Shown: in pieces, positions 28,272 to 36,895 of the stretch
Layout of the letters: each line of letters begins with the position of its first letter
How positions within the stretch are numbered: position 1 is the stretch's first letter
NCBI GenBank assembly: GCA_900541725.1
Contig: UQLB01000004.1
Span: 1-64,000 of the forward strand
DNA from: an uncultured Collinsella sp.
Lineage (GTDB): Bacteria > Actinomycetota > Coriobacteriia > Coriobacteriales > Coriobacteriaceae
Length of the DNA stretch: 64,000 nt
Direction of reading: 5' to 3'
Translations under genes and position numbers: made by a program
The notes under the pieces: generated by a model
Told to the model about the DNA's origin: nothing
Seen by the model: the letters and a program-made list of their open reading frames with translations, nothing else
The model's database searches: none

Positions 28272-28808
28272 TTACTTGCGGACGACCTTAACGATGGCGT
28301 CACCGGCGGCGACAGCGGAGTCGGCCTCGACGGCGAGTTCGACATCGGCAAACTCGGCGGTGTTGGACACGGCCACGACGACGCAGTCCTTGTAACCGGC
28401 AGCAGCGATCTTGGCACGGTCGATCTTGAGAATGGGCTGGCCGGCCTTCACGACGTCGTCGGCCTTGACGAAGCCCTCGAAGCCGTCGCCGTTCATGTTG
28501 ACGGTATCGACGCCAACGTGCACCAGAACCTCGATGCCGCTATCGGACTGCAAGCCCACGGCGTGACCCATGGTGACGGTCACCTTACCGTCGCAGGGAG
28601 CGTAGACCAGATCGTCCTCGGGCCACACGGCACAGCCCTTGCCCAGAACCTCGCCACCAAAGACGGGATCGGGCACGTCAGCCATCTTGATGACCTTGCC
28701 CTTGACGGGCGAGCACAGCACGTCGGCGCCAGCAGAAGCAGAGATAGAGGCCGGAGCAGCGGCAGCCGCGGGCTCAGCCTTCTTCTTGAACATGTCAAAC
28801 AGACCCAT
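28272..28808 (-). CDS. crr: Glucose-type PTS EIIA protein
   Basis: 178-residue EIIA-Glc domain protein that passes phosphate from HPr to sugar EIIBC permeases. After a Lys-rich N-terminus and an Ala-rich linker (about 10-28) come VLCSPVKGKVIKMADVPDPVF, the His in MGHAVGLQSD and the phospho-acceptor His in VLVHVGVDTVNMNG. It is encoded alone, so it probably serves EIIBC proteins lacking their own EIIA. ATG at 28808 follows GAGGAGAA; longer in-frame starts run through the promoter. Whether it also signals carbon status is unknown in this lineage. Confidence 0.93.
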   Translation of the reverse strand: MGLFDMFKKKAEPAAAAAPASISASAGADVLCSPVKGKVIKMADVPDPVFGGEVLGKGCAVWPEDDLVYAPCDGKVTVTMGHAVGLQSDSGIEVLVHVGVDTVNMNGDGFEGFVKADDVVKAGQPILKIDRAKIAAAGYKDCVVVAVSNTAEFADVELAVEADSAVAAGDAIVKVVRK

Positions 28809-28857
28809 ACGTTTTCTCCTCTTGATTAAGCGCAACGTTGTGCGCATGCCTACGGTA

Positions 28858-28886
28858 ATTATAGTGCCAAATGGTTCAAATGCTAA
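28858..28886 (-). promoter_or_regulatory. Promoter of the PTS EIIA gene
   Basis: Minus-strand -35 TTAGCA (28886-28881), 17-base spacer, perfect -10 TATAAT (28863-28858). Confidence 0.7.
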
Positions 28887-29012
28887 GGTGGGGACTCGAA
28901 TCGCGAGCCCTTCCCGGTAGCGCTCGTGGAATGGAGCGTCTCCTTTGCATCGCGGATCGATAAGCCGAGTATCGCCCGCGCACGGGACGGGCAGAAGCGG
29001 GCGCGTCAAACC

Positions 29013-29116
29013 CGGCACTTCTTTTCGCTCTCGAGTCCTGTCGCCGCCTTGTCCCTAACACTTCCTGACACCGACCGAAGCGTGCCAAAATAAACCTGTC
29101 CCTTTTTGGTAGGTTT
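29013..29116. repeat. Family E copy 1 and half copy of family D
   Basis: 29013-29080 shares GGCACTTCTTTTCGC and ACACTTCCTGACACCG with 46949-47018 (upstream of the 6-phospho-beta-glucosidase gene). 29083-29116 is one arm of the family D palindrome (CCAAAATAAACCTGTCCC). Both lie upstream of the EIIA promoter. Confidence 0.65.
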
Positions 29117-29146
29117 GGCGAGTGTGGATTTTTGGACGCTTAACTA

Positions 29147-29216
29147 GCGAACGTGGATAATCTCCTACTTTGAGGCCGTCACCGAGCCAAAAACGGGAGA
29201 TTATCCGCTCTCATTT
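29147..29216. repeat. Family F palindrome, left of fic
   Basis: Hairpin with arms GTGGATAATCTCCTAC and GGGAGATTATCC. The second copy is at 30592-30664, on the other side of fic. Confidence 0.8.
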
Positions 29217-29223
29217 TGGATAA

Positions 29224-29243
29224 CCCCCCCCCCTTTTTTTTGT
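29224..29243. repeat. C10-T10 homopolymer tract
   Basis: Ten C followed by ten T, about 50 bases upstream of the candidate fic promoter. Such tracts are prone to slippage in replication and also to sequencing error. Confidence 0.85.
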
Positions 29244-29294
29244 ACCAAGCCGAGCTCCATGGTCAAGTAATAACGACTTCTCATCATTAGATTG

Positions 29295-29347
29295 TTTACA
29301 TCAATTCTAATAACTATTTAATCCTTAAACTCGTTATTAGAATTGAT
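29295..29347 (+). promoter_or_regulatory. fic promoter within a 15-bp inverted repeat
   Basis: Perfect inverted repeat ATCAATTCTAATAAC (29300-29314) and 29333-29347, spaced 18 bases. A possible promoter TTTACA (29295-29300), 16-base spacer, TTTAAT (29317-29322) is interlaced with it. An extra half-like TAATAACGAG follows at 29361-29370. Autorepression by the winged-helix end of the Fic protein would fit. Confidence 0.6.
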
Positions 29348-29396
29348 ATGATTAGCCTAATAACGAGTTTCCGGCACTAAAGATATGGAAGGCGCG

Positions 29397-30569
29397 ATGC
29401 AAATCGAGGAGAACGGCCAGGGAACGCTCCGCAATAATCTATCGGGGAAATTGGCTTACTATTCGTTTTTTCCAACGCCCTTGCAATCATTGAGGCAGCT
29501 AAACCTCACCGAGGAAACCTATCGCACGCTTTCCGCATGCTCACGAAAGCTTGGAGAGCTTGAAGGCATGCTCTACTTTGTTCCCAACGCCGACATGTAT
29601 CTGACAATGTATGTGCGCAAAGAAGCACTCCTTTCTTCGCAAATTGAGGGAACCCAGTGCACGTTTGACGACCTACTTAGTCCATCGCAAACCCAACTCC
29701 ATCATAAAGATGTCGCAGATGTCGTGAATTATGTCCGTGCTGTCGACCGCGGCGTAGAACTGCTCAAAAAGATGCCCTTGTGTACGAGGCTTCTCAGGCA
29801 GGTTCATGCGGTCCTGCTGGACGGAGTGCGCGGAACGAAGAAGAATCCAGGCGAGCTGCGCTCCTCACAAAACTGGATTGGCCCTTCAGGCTGCACCATT
29901 GCAACTGCATCGTTCGTCCCTCCAAACATTGAAGATTTGAGCAACGCGCTCCAGGACCTCGAACGATTTATCAATGAGCCTCAAGTCGAAATGGATCCGA
30001 TCGTGCGGGCGGCGCTCGTCCATTACCAATTTGAAACTGCCCATCCATTCCTAGACGGAAACGGTCGCCTGGGCAGGCTTCTCATTACACTTATGCTCAT
30101 CAATGATGGCGTTCTTCATTCTTGCTTGTTCTATCCATCGTTCCAGTTCAAGAAAAATCGAAGCGAGTACTACCGACAACTCACATCCGTAAGGGAACGA
30201 GGAACTTACGAGGAATGGATAGAGTTTTTCTGCGCCAGTCTTCTTGAGAGTGCGAAGGACTCGGTAGGGTCTTTAAAGAGTCTTGTTGATCTCCACAACC
30301 GTTCGACGGCAGCTATTACCGAAAATCTCGGAAGGACTGCCGCAAACGGACAAAGGCTGCTGAGCCTTCTTGAAGAGCATCCCATCCTCGACACCGCATT
30401 TATCGCTGCCCGACTCGATATCGGTAGGAGCACCGCGAGCTCGCTCGTCAAATCATTTGAAGAATTGGGTATCCTCCGTCCACTCGACGAGTCAAGACAG
30501 AGATACCGACAGTACGGGTATGAAGAGTATCTTTCGATTCTCAGGGAAGACGCTGAGCCGATTAGATAG
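29397..30569 (+). CDS. Fic family protein with winged-helix C-terminus
   Basis: 390-residue Fic enzyme (probable AMP-transferase). The Fic_N region contains the inhibitory helix motif SSQIEGTQ near 80, and the core motif HPFLDGNGRLGR near 215 has the catalytic His and all loop residues, so it looks active but self-inhibited (class II). The last 70 residues form a winged helix (ARLDIGRSTASSLVKSFEELGIL) that may bind the operator at 29300-29347. GC content is clearly lower than its neighbours, and it is bracketed by family F palindromes, suggesting transfer. I chose ATG 29397 (GGAAGG upstream); ATG 29385 is also possible. No antitoxin gene is adjacent. Confidence 0.93.
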   Translation: MQIEENGQGTLRNNLSGKLAYYSFFPTPLQSLRQLNLTEETYRTLSACSRKLGELEGMLYFVPNADMYLTMYVRKEALLSSQIEGTQCTFDDLLSPSQTQLHHKDVADVVNYVRAVDRGVELLKKMPLCTRLLRQVHAVLLDGVRGTKKNPGELRSSQNWIGPSGCTIATASFVPPNIEDLSNALQDLERFINEPQVEMDPIVRAALVHYQFETAHPFLDGNGRLGRLLITLMLINDGVLHSCLFYPSFQFKKNRSEYYRQLTSVRERGTYEEWIEFFCASLLESAKDSVGSLKSLVDLHNRSTAAITENLGRTAANGQRLLSLLEEHPILDTAFIAARLDIGRSTASSLVKSFEELGILRPLDESRQRYRQYGYEEYLSILREDAEPIR

Positions 30570-30591
30570 GCACCGCAGCCCAGCCATATTA

Positions 30592-30712
30592 AAACGAGCG
30601 TGGATAATCTCCCACTTTGAGTCCACACGGGGGCCAAAAACGGGAGATTATCCACGCTCATTTCTGACTAGTCATTTAAGAACGTCCCCAATGACTACTC
30701 TAAGAACGTCCC
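30592..30712. repeat. Family F palindrome right of fic, and family G repeats
   Basis: 30592-30664: arms GCGTGGATAATCTCCCAC and its complement ending ATCCACGCTC. 30666-30712: the AGTCATT...AATGACT hairpin and a repeated TAAGAACGTCCCCAATG. Confidence 0.8.
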
Positions 30713-30728
30713 CAATGCCCACCAATTC

Positions 30729-30906
30729 GGAGCAAGACGACGCCGCAGGTAGAGAACGGACAGCGAGCGGGTCGCATTTGAGACAAGGTGACGTGAAACG
30801 AAAGGGCGCTGACCTTCTGGTCGCGCCCTTGAAGTTGAACGTCAGATTGTCCAAATGCGGCCCGCGCAGCGTCGAGCAGTTACGGCGTTTGGTAAAACGC
30901 CGTAAC
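30729..30906 (-). ncRNA. Structured 3' element H, copy 3 (after pyrE)
   Basis: Most diverged copy: outer stem GGGTCGCATTTG (30769-30780) with 30852-30863, inner hairpin AAGGGCGC (30802-30809) with 30823-30830 capped by GACC/GGTC, terminal hairpin 30879-30890 with 30895-30906. Outer and inner stems share almost no sequence with copy 1, yet pairing is complete apart from one G-U and a small bulge; flanking CGCCGCAGGTAGAG and ACGGACAGCGAGCG are kept. It begins at the pyrE TAG stop, overlapping it by one base. Confidence 0.75.
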
Positions 30907-31586
30907 TAACGTGCTCCGTACTGCTCGTAGTAGGCGTCGATGGCGGTCTTGAGCTCGTCATCGATGACGACCTTGCCGTCGATCTCGTGGTTATAGAGGG
31001 TCTCGACGACCTCGGCCATGGAGACGATGCTCGCGACGGGGAAACCGTACTTGGCCTCGATCTCCTTCTGGGCGGTGGTCACGCCACCCTTGCCGACCTC
31101 CATGCGGTTGAGGGACACGATCAGGCCCTTAATCTCGACATCGGCAGCAGCCTTGACCTTGGGATAGGTCTCGTCGATGGACTTGCCGCTGGTGGTGACG
31201 TCCTCGACCATGACCACGCGGTCGCCGTCTTGGGGCTCATAGCCCAGCAGGTTACCCTTGTCGGCGCCGTGGTCCTTGGCCTCCTTGCGGTCGCAGCAGT
31301 ACTTGACCTCCTTGCCGTACAGCTCGTGGTAGGCAATTGCGGTCACGACGGCCAGCGGAATACCCTTGTAGGCCGGTCCAAACAGCACATCAAAGTCGTC
31401 GCCAAAGTTATCGTGGATGGCTTGGGCGTAATACTCGCCCAGCTTCTTGAGCTGATAGCCCGTCACGTAAGCGCCGGCGTTCATAAAGAACGGGGACTGA
31501 CGGCCGCTCTTGAGCGTAAAGCTGCCGAACTTAAGAACGTCGGACTCGACCATAAACTTGATGAACTCTTGCTTGTAAGCCTCCAT
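30906..31586 (-). CDS. pyrE: Orotate phosphoribosyltransferase
   Basis: 226-residue enzyme converting orotate and PRPP to OMP in pyrimidine synthesis. Motifs: FTLKSGRQSPFFMN, GPAYKGIPLA, the catalytic-loop segment KEAKDHGADKG and the PRPP-binding VMVEDVTTSGKSI. Length normal. The ATG at 31586 follows GAGAGGAG. It is not linked to other pyr genes here. Confidence 0.96.
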   Translation of the reverse strand: MEAYKQEFIKFMVESDVLKFGSFTLKSGRQSPFFMNAGAYVTGYQLKKLGEYYAQAIHDNFGDDFDVLFGPAYKGIPLAVVTAIAYHELYGKEVKYCCDRKEAKDHGADKGNLLGYEPQDGDRVVMVEDVTTSGKSIDETYPKVKAAADVEIKGLIVSLNRMEVGKGGVTTAQKEIEAKYGFPVASIVSMAEVVETLYNHEIDGKVVIDDELKTAIDAYYEQYGAR

Positions 31587-31712
31587 GCGGGCTCCTCTCG
31601 TAATCGCGTACGTGCCTTCCAGTTTAGCGCAGGTGAGGCGTCGATGTGGGCGTGCTTTGGGGCCACGGCATTCTGTAAAGGCTTTGTCAGGGGAAATGGT
31701 TTTCCGAACAAT

Positions 31713-31745
31713 GGGGTTGACATGTCAAACCCCCTCATCAAGAAT
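31713..31745 (+). promoter_or_regulatory. Candidate mgtA promoter with palindrome
   Basis: TTGACA (31717-31722), 17-base spacer, AAGAAT (31740-31745). The -35 lies in the palindrome TTGACATGTCAA flanked by GGGG and CCCC (31713-31733). It would give a leader of about 275 bases before mgtA. The palindrome also lies about 130 bases upstream of pyrE on the other strand. Confidence 0.5.
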
Positions 31746-31812
31746 ACGGGCGGATTAAAAAGGGGTACGAGATACCCAAAGCGCGCTGCGCTCAGCCTTT
31801 AGGAGGTGTGCC

Positions 31813-31884
31813 ATGGAAGGCAGTCCTAGTCGAAAAACCTGCATGTCGCCCTCGGCACGCCGCGAGGACTCCGCACACGCATAA
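31813..31884 (+). CDS. Candidate 23-residue leader peptide upstream of mgtA
   Basis: ATG at 31813 with a near-perfect ribosome site AGGAGGTG four bases upstream. The peptide begins MEGSPSRK and ends REDSAHA, followed by TAA. It lies in the presumed mgtA leader, 139 bases before mgtA, with two small hairpins before it (31763-31777, 31780-31792) and a family B hairpin after it. Leader peptides control mgtA in Salmonella (mgtL); the same logic here is inference. It may instead be a chance ORF. Confidence 0.4.
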   Translation: MEGSPSRKTCMSPSARREDSAHA

Positions 31885-31904
31885 ACGCCACCGGCAGATC
31901 GCCA

Positions 31905-31939
31905 AAACCACCACAAAGGCGCGCTGCACCCTTTGTGGG
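31905..31939. repeat. Family B palindrome, diverged copy
   Basis: AAACCACCACAAAGG...CCTTTGTGG with the GGGACAGG core replaced by CGCGCTGCA. It sits in the mgtA leader. Confidence 0.7.
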
Positions 31940-32023
31940 CTCAAGAGCTTGACGTGAGCGACATCTAGGTTTTTTGAAGCAAATACGACACGTACGCTAA
32001 CTCCCCTCAACAAGGAGGACCCT

Positions 32024-34792
32024 ATGCTGATGCTCAAAACCGTCACGGTACTCGAAGCCATCTCCAAGCGCCGCCGCACGGCGCGCCCTGCCGCTCATAC
32101 CGGCCTATCCAAGAACACCATATTCGCCGCCACCCATAGTGCCGAGGACGCCCTCGTACTGCTTGACGCCACGGCAAACGGCCTCACCGTCGAGCAGGCA
32201 ACTGAGCGCCTGAACGCCGTCGGCCCCAACACCATCGAGGCAACGACCAAAACGCTCGCCCGCCGCATCGCCGACGCGTTCATCGATCCCTTCGCCGGCA
32301 TCCTCGCCGCGCTCGCGCTGGTCTCGCTCTACATCGACGTGCTCGCCGTACCCGAGCCGCAGCGCGACCCCTCCACGGTCATCGTCATCGGCATCATGCT
32401 GCTGGTATCGGGCGGTATGAAGTTTATCCAGGAAGCCCGCAGCGGCAATGCGGCCGAGGCCCTCAAGGACCTGGTCTCCAACACTTGCACCGTCCTGCGC
32501 GACGGCGAGCGCGTCGAGATCCTCTTCGACGAGCTCGCCCCCGGCGATGTGGTCCGCCTCTCTGCCGGCGATATGGTGCCGGCCGATGCCCGCGTCATCA
32601 CCGCGCGCGACCTGTTTGTGATCGAGTCCGCACTCACCGGCGAGAGCGAGGCCGTCGAGAAGACCGCTGCCATCACCGTCGTCGATGGCGCCGACGGCTC
32701 CGCGCTGCCGCTCTCTGCCTGCAAGAACATCGTCTTTACCGGCACCTCCGTGCAAAACGGCACCGCCATGGCGCTTGTCGTTGCCACCGGCTCGGACACC
32801 TACCTGGGCGACATCGCCAAGATGCTCAACGGGCGCGGCGAGAAGAGCGCGTTTGACCGCGGTGTCTCGAGCGTCTCCATGTTACTTGTACGCCTTATGC
32901 TCGTTATGGCGCCGGCCGTCTTTGCCGTCAACGCCGCCACCAAGGGCAACGTCATCGACGCGCTGTTGTTCGCCACGAGCGTGGCCGTGGGCATCACGCC
33001 GCAGATGCTTCCCGTCATCGTGACCACGAGCCTATCGCAGGGCGCCAAGGACCTCGCCCGTCGCCAGGTTATCGTCAAGGAGCTGCCGGCGATTCAAAAC
33101 CTCGGCGCGATGGACGTCCTGTGCTGCGACAAGACCGGCACCCTCACCGAAGACTGCATCGTGCTCGAGCGCTACCTCAACACCGACGGCAACGAGGACA
33201 CGCGCGTGCTGCGCCATGCGTTTTTGAACAGCTTCTTCCAGACCGGCCTCAAAAACCTTATCGACCTGGCCGTAATCGACCGTGCCGACGTGACGCCCTC
33301 GACCGTCGTGCCCGATTCCATGCTGGGCCAGAGCCTGCGCGACCGCTATACCAAGATCGACGAGGTGCCCTTCGATTTCTCGCGCCGTCGCCTGAGCGTA
33401 GTTGTCGCCGACGCCCAAGGCAAAACCCAGATGGTTACCAAGGGCGCCGCCGAGGAAATGCTCGAGATCTGCTCCTTTGTCGAGATCGATGGCATCGCTC
33501 AGCCGCTCACCGACGAGAAGCTCGCCCAGATTCGCAAGCAGATCGCCGGACTTAACGCCGAGGGCCTACGCGTAATTGCCGTGGCGCAGAAGACCAATCC
33601 GCGCTGCGTGGGCGAGTTTGGCATCGCCGACGAGTGCGACATGATGCTGATGGGCTTTTTGGCCTTCCTCGATCCGCCCAAAGCAAGTGCCGCGGGCGCC
33701 GTCGCCACCCTCGAGGCCAAGGGCGTGGCGGTCAAGGTCCTAACCGGCGACAACGACCGCGTCGCCGCCACCGTCTGCGAGCAGATTGGTATCGATGCGA
33801 GCAACGTCTTGCTCGGCTCCGAGATCGATGCGCTCGATGACGCCGAACTTGCCGAGCGCGCCGAGAAAACCCACCTCTTCGCCAAGCTCTCGCCGCTGCA
33901 GAAGGCGCGCCTGGTACGTGTCATGCGCGAGATGCTCGGCCACACCGTGGGCTTTATGGGCGACGGCATCAACGACGCCGCCGCCATGCGTGCGAGCGAT
34001 TGCGGCATCTCGGTCGATTCGGCCGTCGATATTGCCAAGGAATCCGCCGGTATCATCTTGCTTCAGAAGGACCTGGGCGTGCTCGAGCGCGGCATCATCG
34101 AAGGCCGCCGCACTTACGGCAACCTGCTCAAGTACCTCAAGACCACGGTGAGCTCCAACTTTGGCAATGTGCTGTCCGTGACCGTCGCGAGCCTGTTCTT
34201 GCCGTTTTTGCCCATGAGCGCCCTGCAGCTGGTACTGCTGTCGCTGGTCTACGAGATCGTGTGCATCGCACTGCCGTGGGACACCGTCGATGACGCCTGG
34301 ACTGCCCGCCCGCGTGCCTGGGACGCCGCGTCCATCAAGGGCTTTATGCTCGAGCTGGGCCCCGTGAGCTCGCTGTTTGACATCGTGACCTTCGCCGCGC
34401 TCTTCTTTGTCGTGTGCCCCGCCGCCGTGGACGCAAGCTGGTCCGAGCTTGCCGCCGCGGGCGACGTCGCGGGTATGGCGACCTTTGCTGCGCTCTTCCA
34501 GAGCGGCTGGTTTGTCGAGTCCATGTGGTCGCAGACACTCGTGGTCCACATGTTGCGCTCCCCGCATCTGCCGAGCCCGCGCGACCACGCCGCGCCCGCA
34601 TTGTGCGTTCTTACCGTGCTGGGCCTGGCGCTCGTCACCTGGCTGCCGGCAAGCCCCATCGCCGATGCGCTCGGCCTCATGCCGCTGCCCACGAGCTTTT
34701 TTGGGCTGCTCATTGGCATCGTTACCGCCTTCATCGCGCTCACCCAGCTGGCAAAGCGCCGCTACATTGCCCGCCACGGCGAGCTGCTGTAG
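32024..34792 (+). CDS. mgtA: Magnesium-importing P-type ATPase (MgtA/MgtB type)
   Basis: 922-residue P3B ATPase bringing Mg2+ into the cell. It has an N-terminal cation-ATPase domain, the actuator TGES loop in ALTGESEAVE, the phosphorylation site DKTGTLTED (Asp near 369), KGAAEEML in the nucleotide domain, the hinge GDGINDAAAMRASD, and ten membrane segments with the P3B-specific C-terminal pattern (TFAALFQSGWFVESMWSQTLVVHMLR). Start 32024 after AAGGAGG. The leader of about 275 bases with a candidate small ORF suggests post-initiation control. Confidence 0.94.
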   Translation: MLMLKTVTVLEAISKRRRTARPAAHTGLSKNTIFAATHSAEDALVLLDATANGLTVEQATERLNAVGPNTIEATTKTLARRIADAFIDPFAGILAALALVSLYIDVLAVPEPQRDPSTVIVIGIMLLVSGGMKFIQEARSGNAAEALKDLVSNTCTVLRDGERVEILFDELAPGDVVRLSAGDMVPADARVITARDLFVIESALTGESEAVEKTAAITVVDGADGSALPLSACKNIVFTGTSVQNGTAMALVVATGSDTYLGDIAKMLNGRGEKSAFDRGVSSVSMLLVRLMLVMAPAVFAVNAATKGNVIDALLFATSVAVGITPQMLPVIVTTSLSQGAKDLARRQVIVKELPAIQNLGAMDVLCCDKTGTLTEDCIVLERYLNTDGNEDTRVLRHAFLNSFFQTGLKNLIDLAVIDRADVTPSTVVPDSMLGQSLRDRYTKIDEVPFDFSRRRLSVVVADAQGKTQMVTKGAAEEMLEICSFVEIDGIAQPLTDEKLAQIRKQIAGLNAEGLRVIAVAQKTNPRCVGEFGIADECDMMLMGFLAFLDPPKASAAGAVATLEAKGVAVKVLTGDNDRVAATVCEQIGIDASNVLLGSEIDALDDAELAERAEKTHLFAKLSPLQKARLVRVMREMLGHTVGFMGDGINDAAAMRASDCGISVDSAVDIAKESAGIILLQKDLGVLERGIIEGRRTYGNLLKYLKTTVSSNFGNVLSVTVASLFLPFLPMSALQLVLLSLVYEIVCIALPWDTVDDAWTARPRAWDAASIKGFMLELGPVSSLFDIVTFAALFFVVCPAAVDASWSELAAAGDVAGMATFAALFQSGWFVESMWSQTLVVHMLRSPHLPSPRDHAAPALCVLTVLGLALVTWLPASPIADALGLMPLPTSFFGLLIGIVTAFIALTQLAKRRYIARHGELL

Positions 34793-34892
34793 CAAGTAGA
34801 CGGAAAACACCCTGCCAGCTGCCGTTGCCACTACCACAGCTGCCAACGCCGCTGCCGTTGCCTCTGCCGCCGCCGCAGTCTATCCCCCCAGC

Positions 34893-34965
34893 AGTTGCGG
34901 TGGAATAGTTCCTGTTTAAAGCCCCGTGACTTTAATTTAGGGACTATTCCACCGCAACTTATTGG
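34893..34965. repeat. Palindromic repeat family A, copy 3
   Basis: AGTTGCGGTGGAATAG and its complement ending CTTATTGG. One paired change in the arm (GAAATAG to GGAATAG, matched by CTATTCC opposite) keeps the stem. It lies just past mgtA and the convergent LuxR pseudogene. Confidence 0.85.
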
Positions 34966-34973
34966 AGGATTAG

Positions 34974-36518
34974 CTAGTCCTTGGGTGTCCAGGACCAGAA
35001 GAAGTTGATGAGGGCCACGCGCGAGGCGGTGCCGGTCTTTTTGTTGATCGAGGAAATGTGACGATAGAGCGTGGAGCGCGAAAGGAAAAGCGTTGTGGCG
35101 ATGTCCTGAACGCTCTGGTCCGAAACGACCAAGACCTCAAGAATATCGCGCTCGCGCTCTGTAAGCCCAAAGGTGGCGACGAAGGCATCAAGGCGTTCAT
35201 CGGACGTGAGCTCCGCTGCCTCCACGGGCTCGGGGTCGGAGCATGTGGGCGCAAGATTCCCACCAAGATCGTCGGTGGCAAGTGGCAGGCCATCCTGCAT
35301 CACGGCATCATCGGCTCGTTGCCCCAACTGCCCCAGCAGCGTAATCGCAATGCCCACAAACATCACGAGCGCCGCGCCGATCGCAGCCAGCACGTTTTGA
35401 CTCGAGATGATCGCCACCGCCGGCGCCGTCACGAGCATCGAGCACACGTTGTTGACGACGCGACCCATGCACGGCCAAAAATATGACCAGCGCGCATAGA
35501 GCGAGACGGCGGCATATTTTGTGGTAAAGAACACCACGAAAAAGCCCGAGCCCAGATAAAAGATGATCGTGGCAGCAAGCTCGTTGCCGCCATTGCCATC
35601 GACGATGAGCACAAAGAACGAAAGCGTGGACAGTATGGCGGCACATGTCATGCCGATATTCATATACGAGCGGCCGTGCAGGTCAAATAGTGCGCCAGCG
35701 ACCAACGAGCTCACGACAAGCAGCAGGCGCGGTCAATCGCCCAAATCGACGGCTCCGACAGCATGCAGGGTCGTGAAGCCCGCGTTGAGAGCGGCGAATA
35801 CGCCGGAAAGATACGCCGTCGCCACGGTCAGGCGAACTACGGCGCGACGGAATGCCGCCTTTGCCTCGGGATCGTCATGCCACTTGGCGCCATATTCCAG
35901 AGCATCTACCGAAAGCCCGGCAGCACCGGGTTCAAAGTTGGGATTGGACTCGTCGCGCAGCTTGGCGCGTCGGGCACCGTGGAGCAACGCCACCTGCGCG
36001 ATCGCGCAGACGACCAGAACAGCCTGCTGAGGAATGCCGGCAGGCATCACCATGTGGTTGAGCACCTGCACCAGAACGCCCATGGCGTAGGAAAGTGCAG
36101 CCGCACGCGCCAAGCAGGGCGTCCGTGCAAAGCGCCGCGCAAAGTTTGCATGGGCAGTCGATCCGCAGTAGCCCAGCGCGCAGCACGCCACCAAACCGCC
36201 GGCAATTATCACCTCAACCTGAACCGCCATAATCAACAGCAGCAATGCCGCCACCAGCAAAACGCCCGTAACGTCACTCGTTGCTTCAATGGCATGGGGA
36301 CGGCGATAGTACAGAATAGGACGCACAAAAAAGCCAATCACGCTCGCGCCGATAACAAGGCTCTCATAAATAACAACCTCGTCCGGAGACACGAACTCGG
36401 CCATGCGCACGTCAAAGAGATACTCGCACGCCAAAAACGTGAAGAAGAACAGCGCCAGGCATATAATCTCCCGAATGCCCCGACGCAAATATGCGGTTGT
36501 GTCTCCCATGTCCCCCAT
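34974..36518 (-). pseudogene. Membrane LuxR-type regulator split by an in-frame TGA
   Basis: Two collinear minus-strand frames (36518-35733 and from 35714 to 34974) are in the same phase and separated by one TGA at 35735-35733. Read through, they give about 514 residues: some 10-12 membrane segments followed by a LuxR helix-turn-helix (LTERERDILEVLV, DIATTLFLSRSTLYRHI), a family abundant in Coriobacteria. The context VDLGD-stop-PRLLLV is where relatives would plausibly have Trp, so TGG to TGA is the simplest cause. The downstream half has a GTG at 35714 but no clear ribosome site. It could be a true pseudogene, a sequencing error or read-through. Confidence 0.82.
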
Positions 36519-36689
36519 GGTTAACCCCCAGCCACTCAATTGTCTGGAAATCTATTTTAATAAAGAACCAGTCTCAATATCGAAGCCAGGCTTGAAATGC
36601 TGCAAATTTGACCCCAGCCGTTCACGTCACACCGCGGTTTTGAGCCTCATGGACCAGAAGGGACACGCGCGGCCTCTAGCTCGGCAAGG

Positions 36690-36775
36690 AGTGTCTCCAA
36701 CTGCCACTCATTTAAGTACGTCCCCAATGAGTGCCCAATGACTACCCGCAGCAAGGAGTGTCCCTATGTGTCGGA
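36690..36775. repeat. Family G repeats
   Basis: CAAGGAGTGTCTCCAACTGCC, CATTTAAGTACGTCCCCAATG and GCAAGGAGTGTCCCTATGTG, close to the phrases at 7205-7311. The rest of the 36519-36895 gap shows nothing else. Confidence 0.65.
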
Positions 36776-36895
36776 TGAAAAATGGGCCATGTGTCCCAGT
36801 TGTGGAGACTCCTTGAGCCGTCTGGGTATCGCGAAGGATCGCGCACTCCCCCATCATCAAAAGTGACACACGCTACCAGTTGATGGGAGGCAGCT

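Noticed and set aside
28870..28925. tRNA-like 3' arm (GATTCGAGTCCCC on the minus strand)
   Set aside because: No paired T stem, acceptor stem or anticodon arm can be drawn.
34974..35714. Second half of the LuxR gene as an independent gene from GTG 35714
   Set aside because: No ribosome site was seen, and the frame continues exactly from the upstream half across one TGA.
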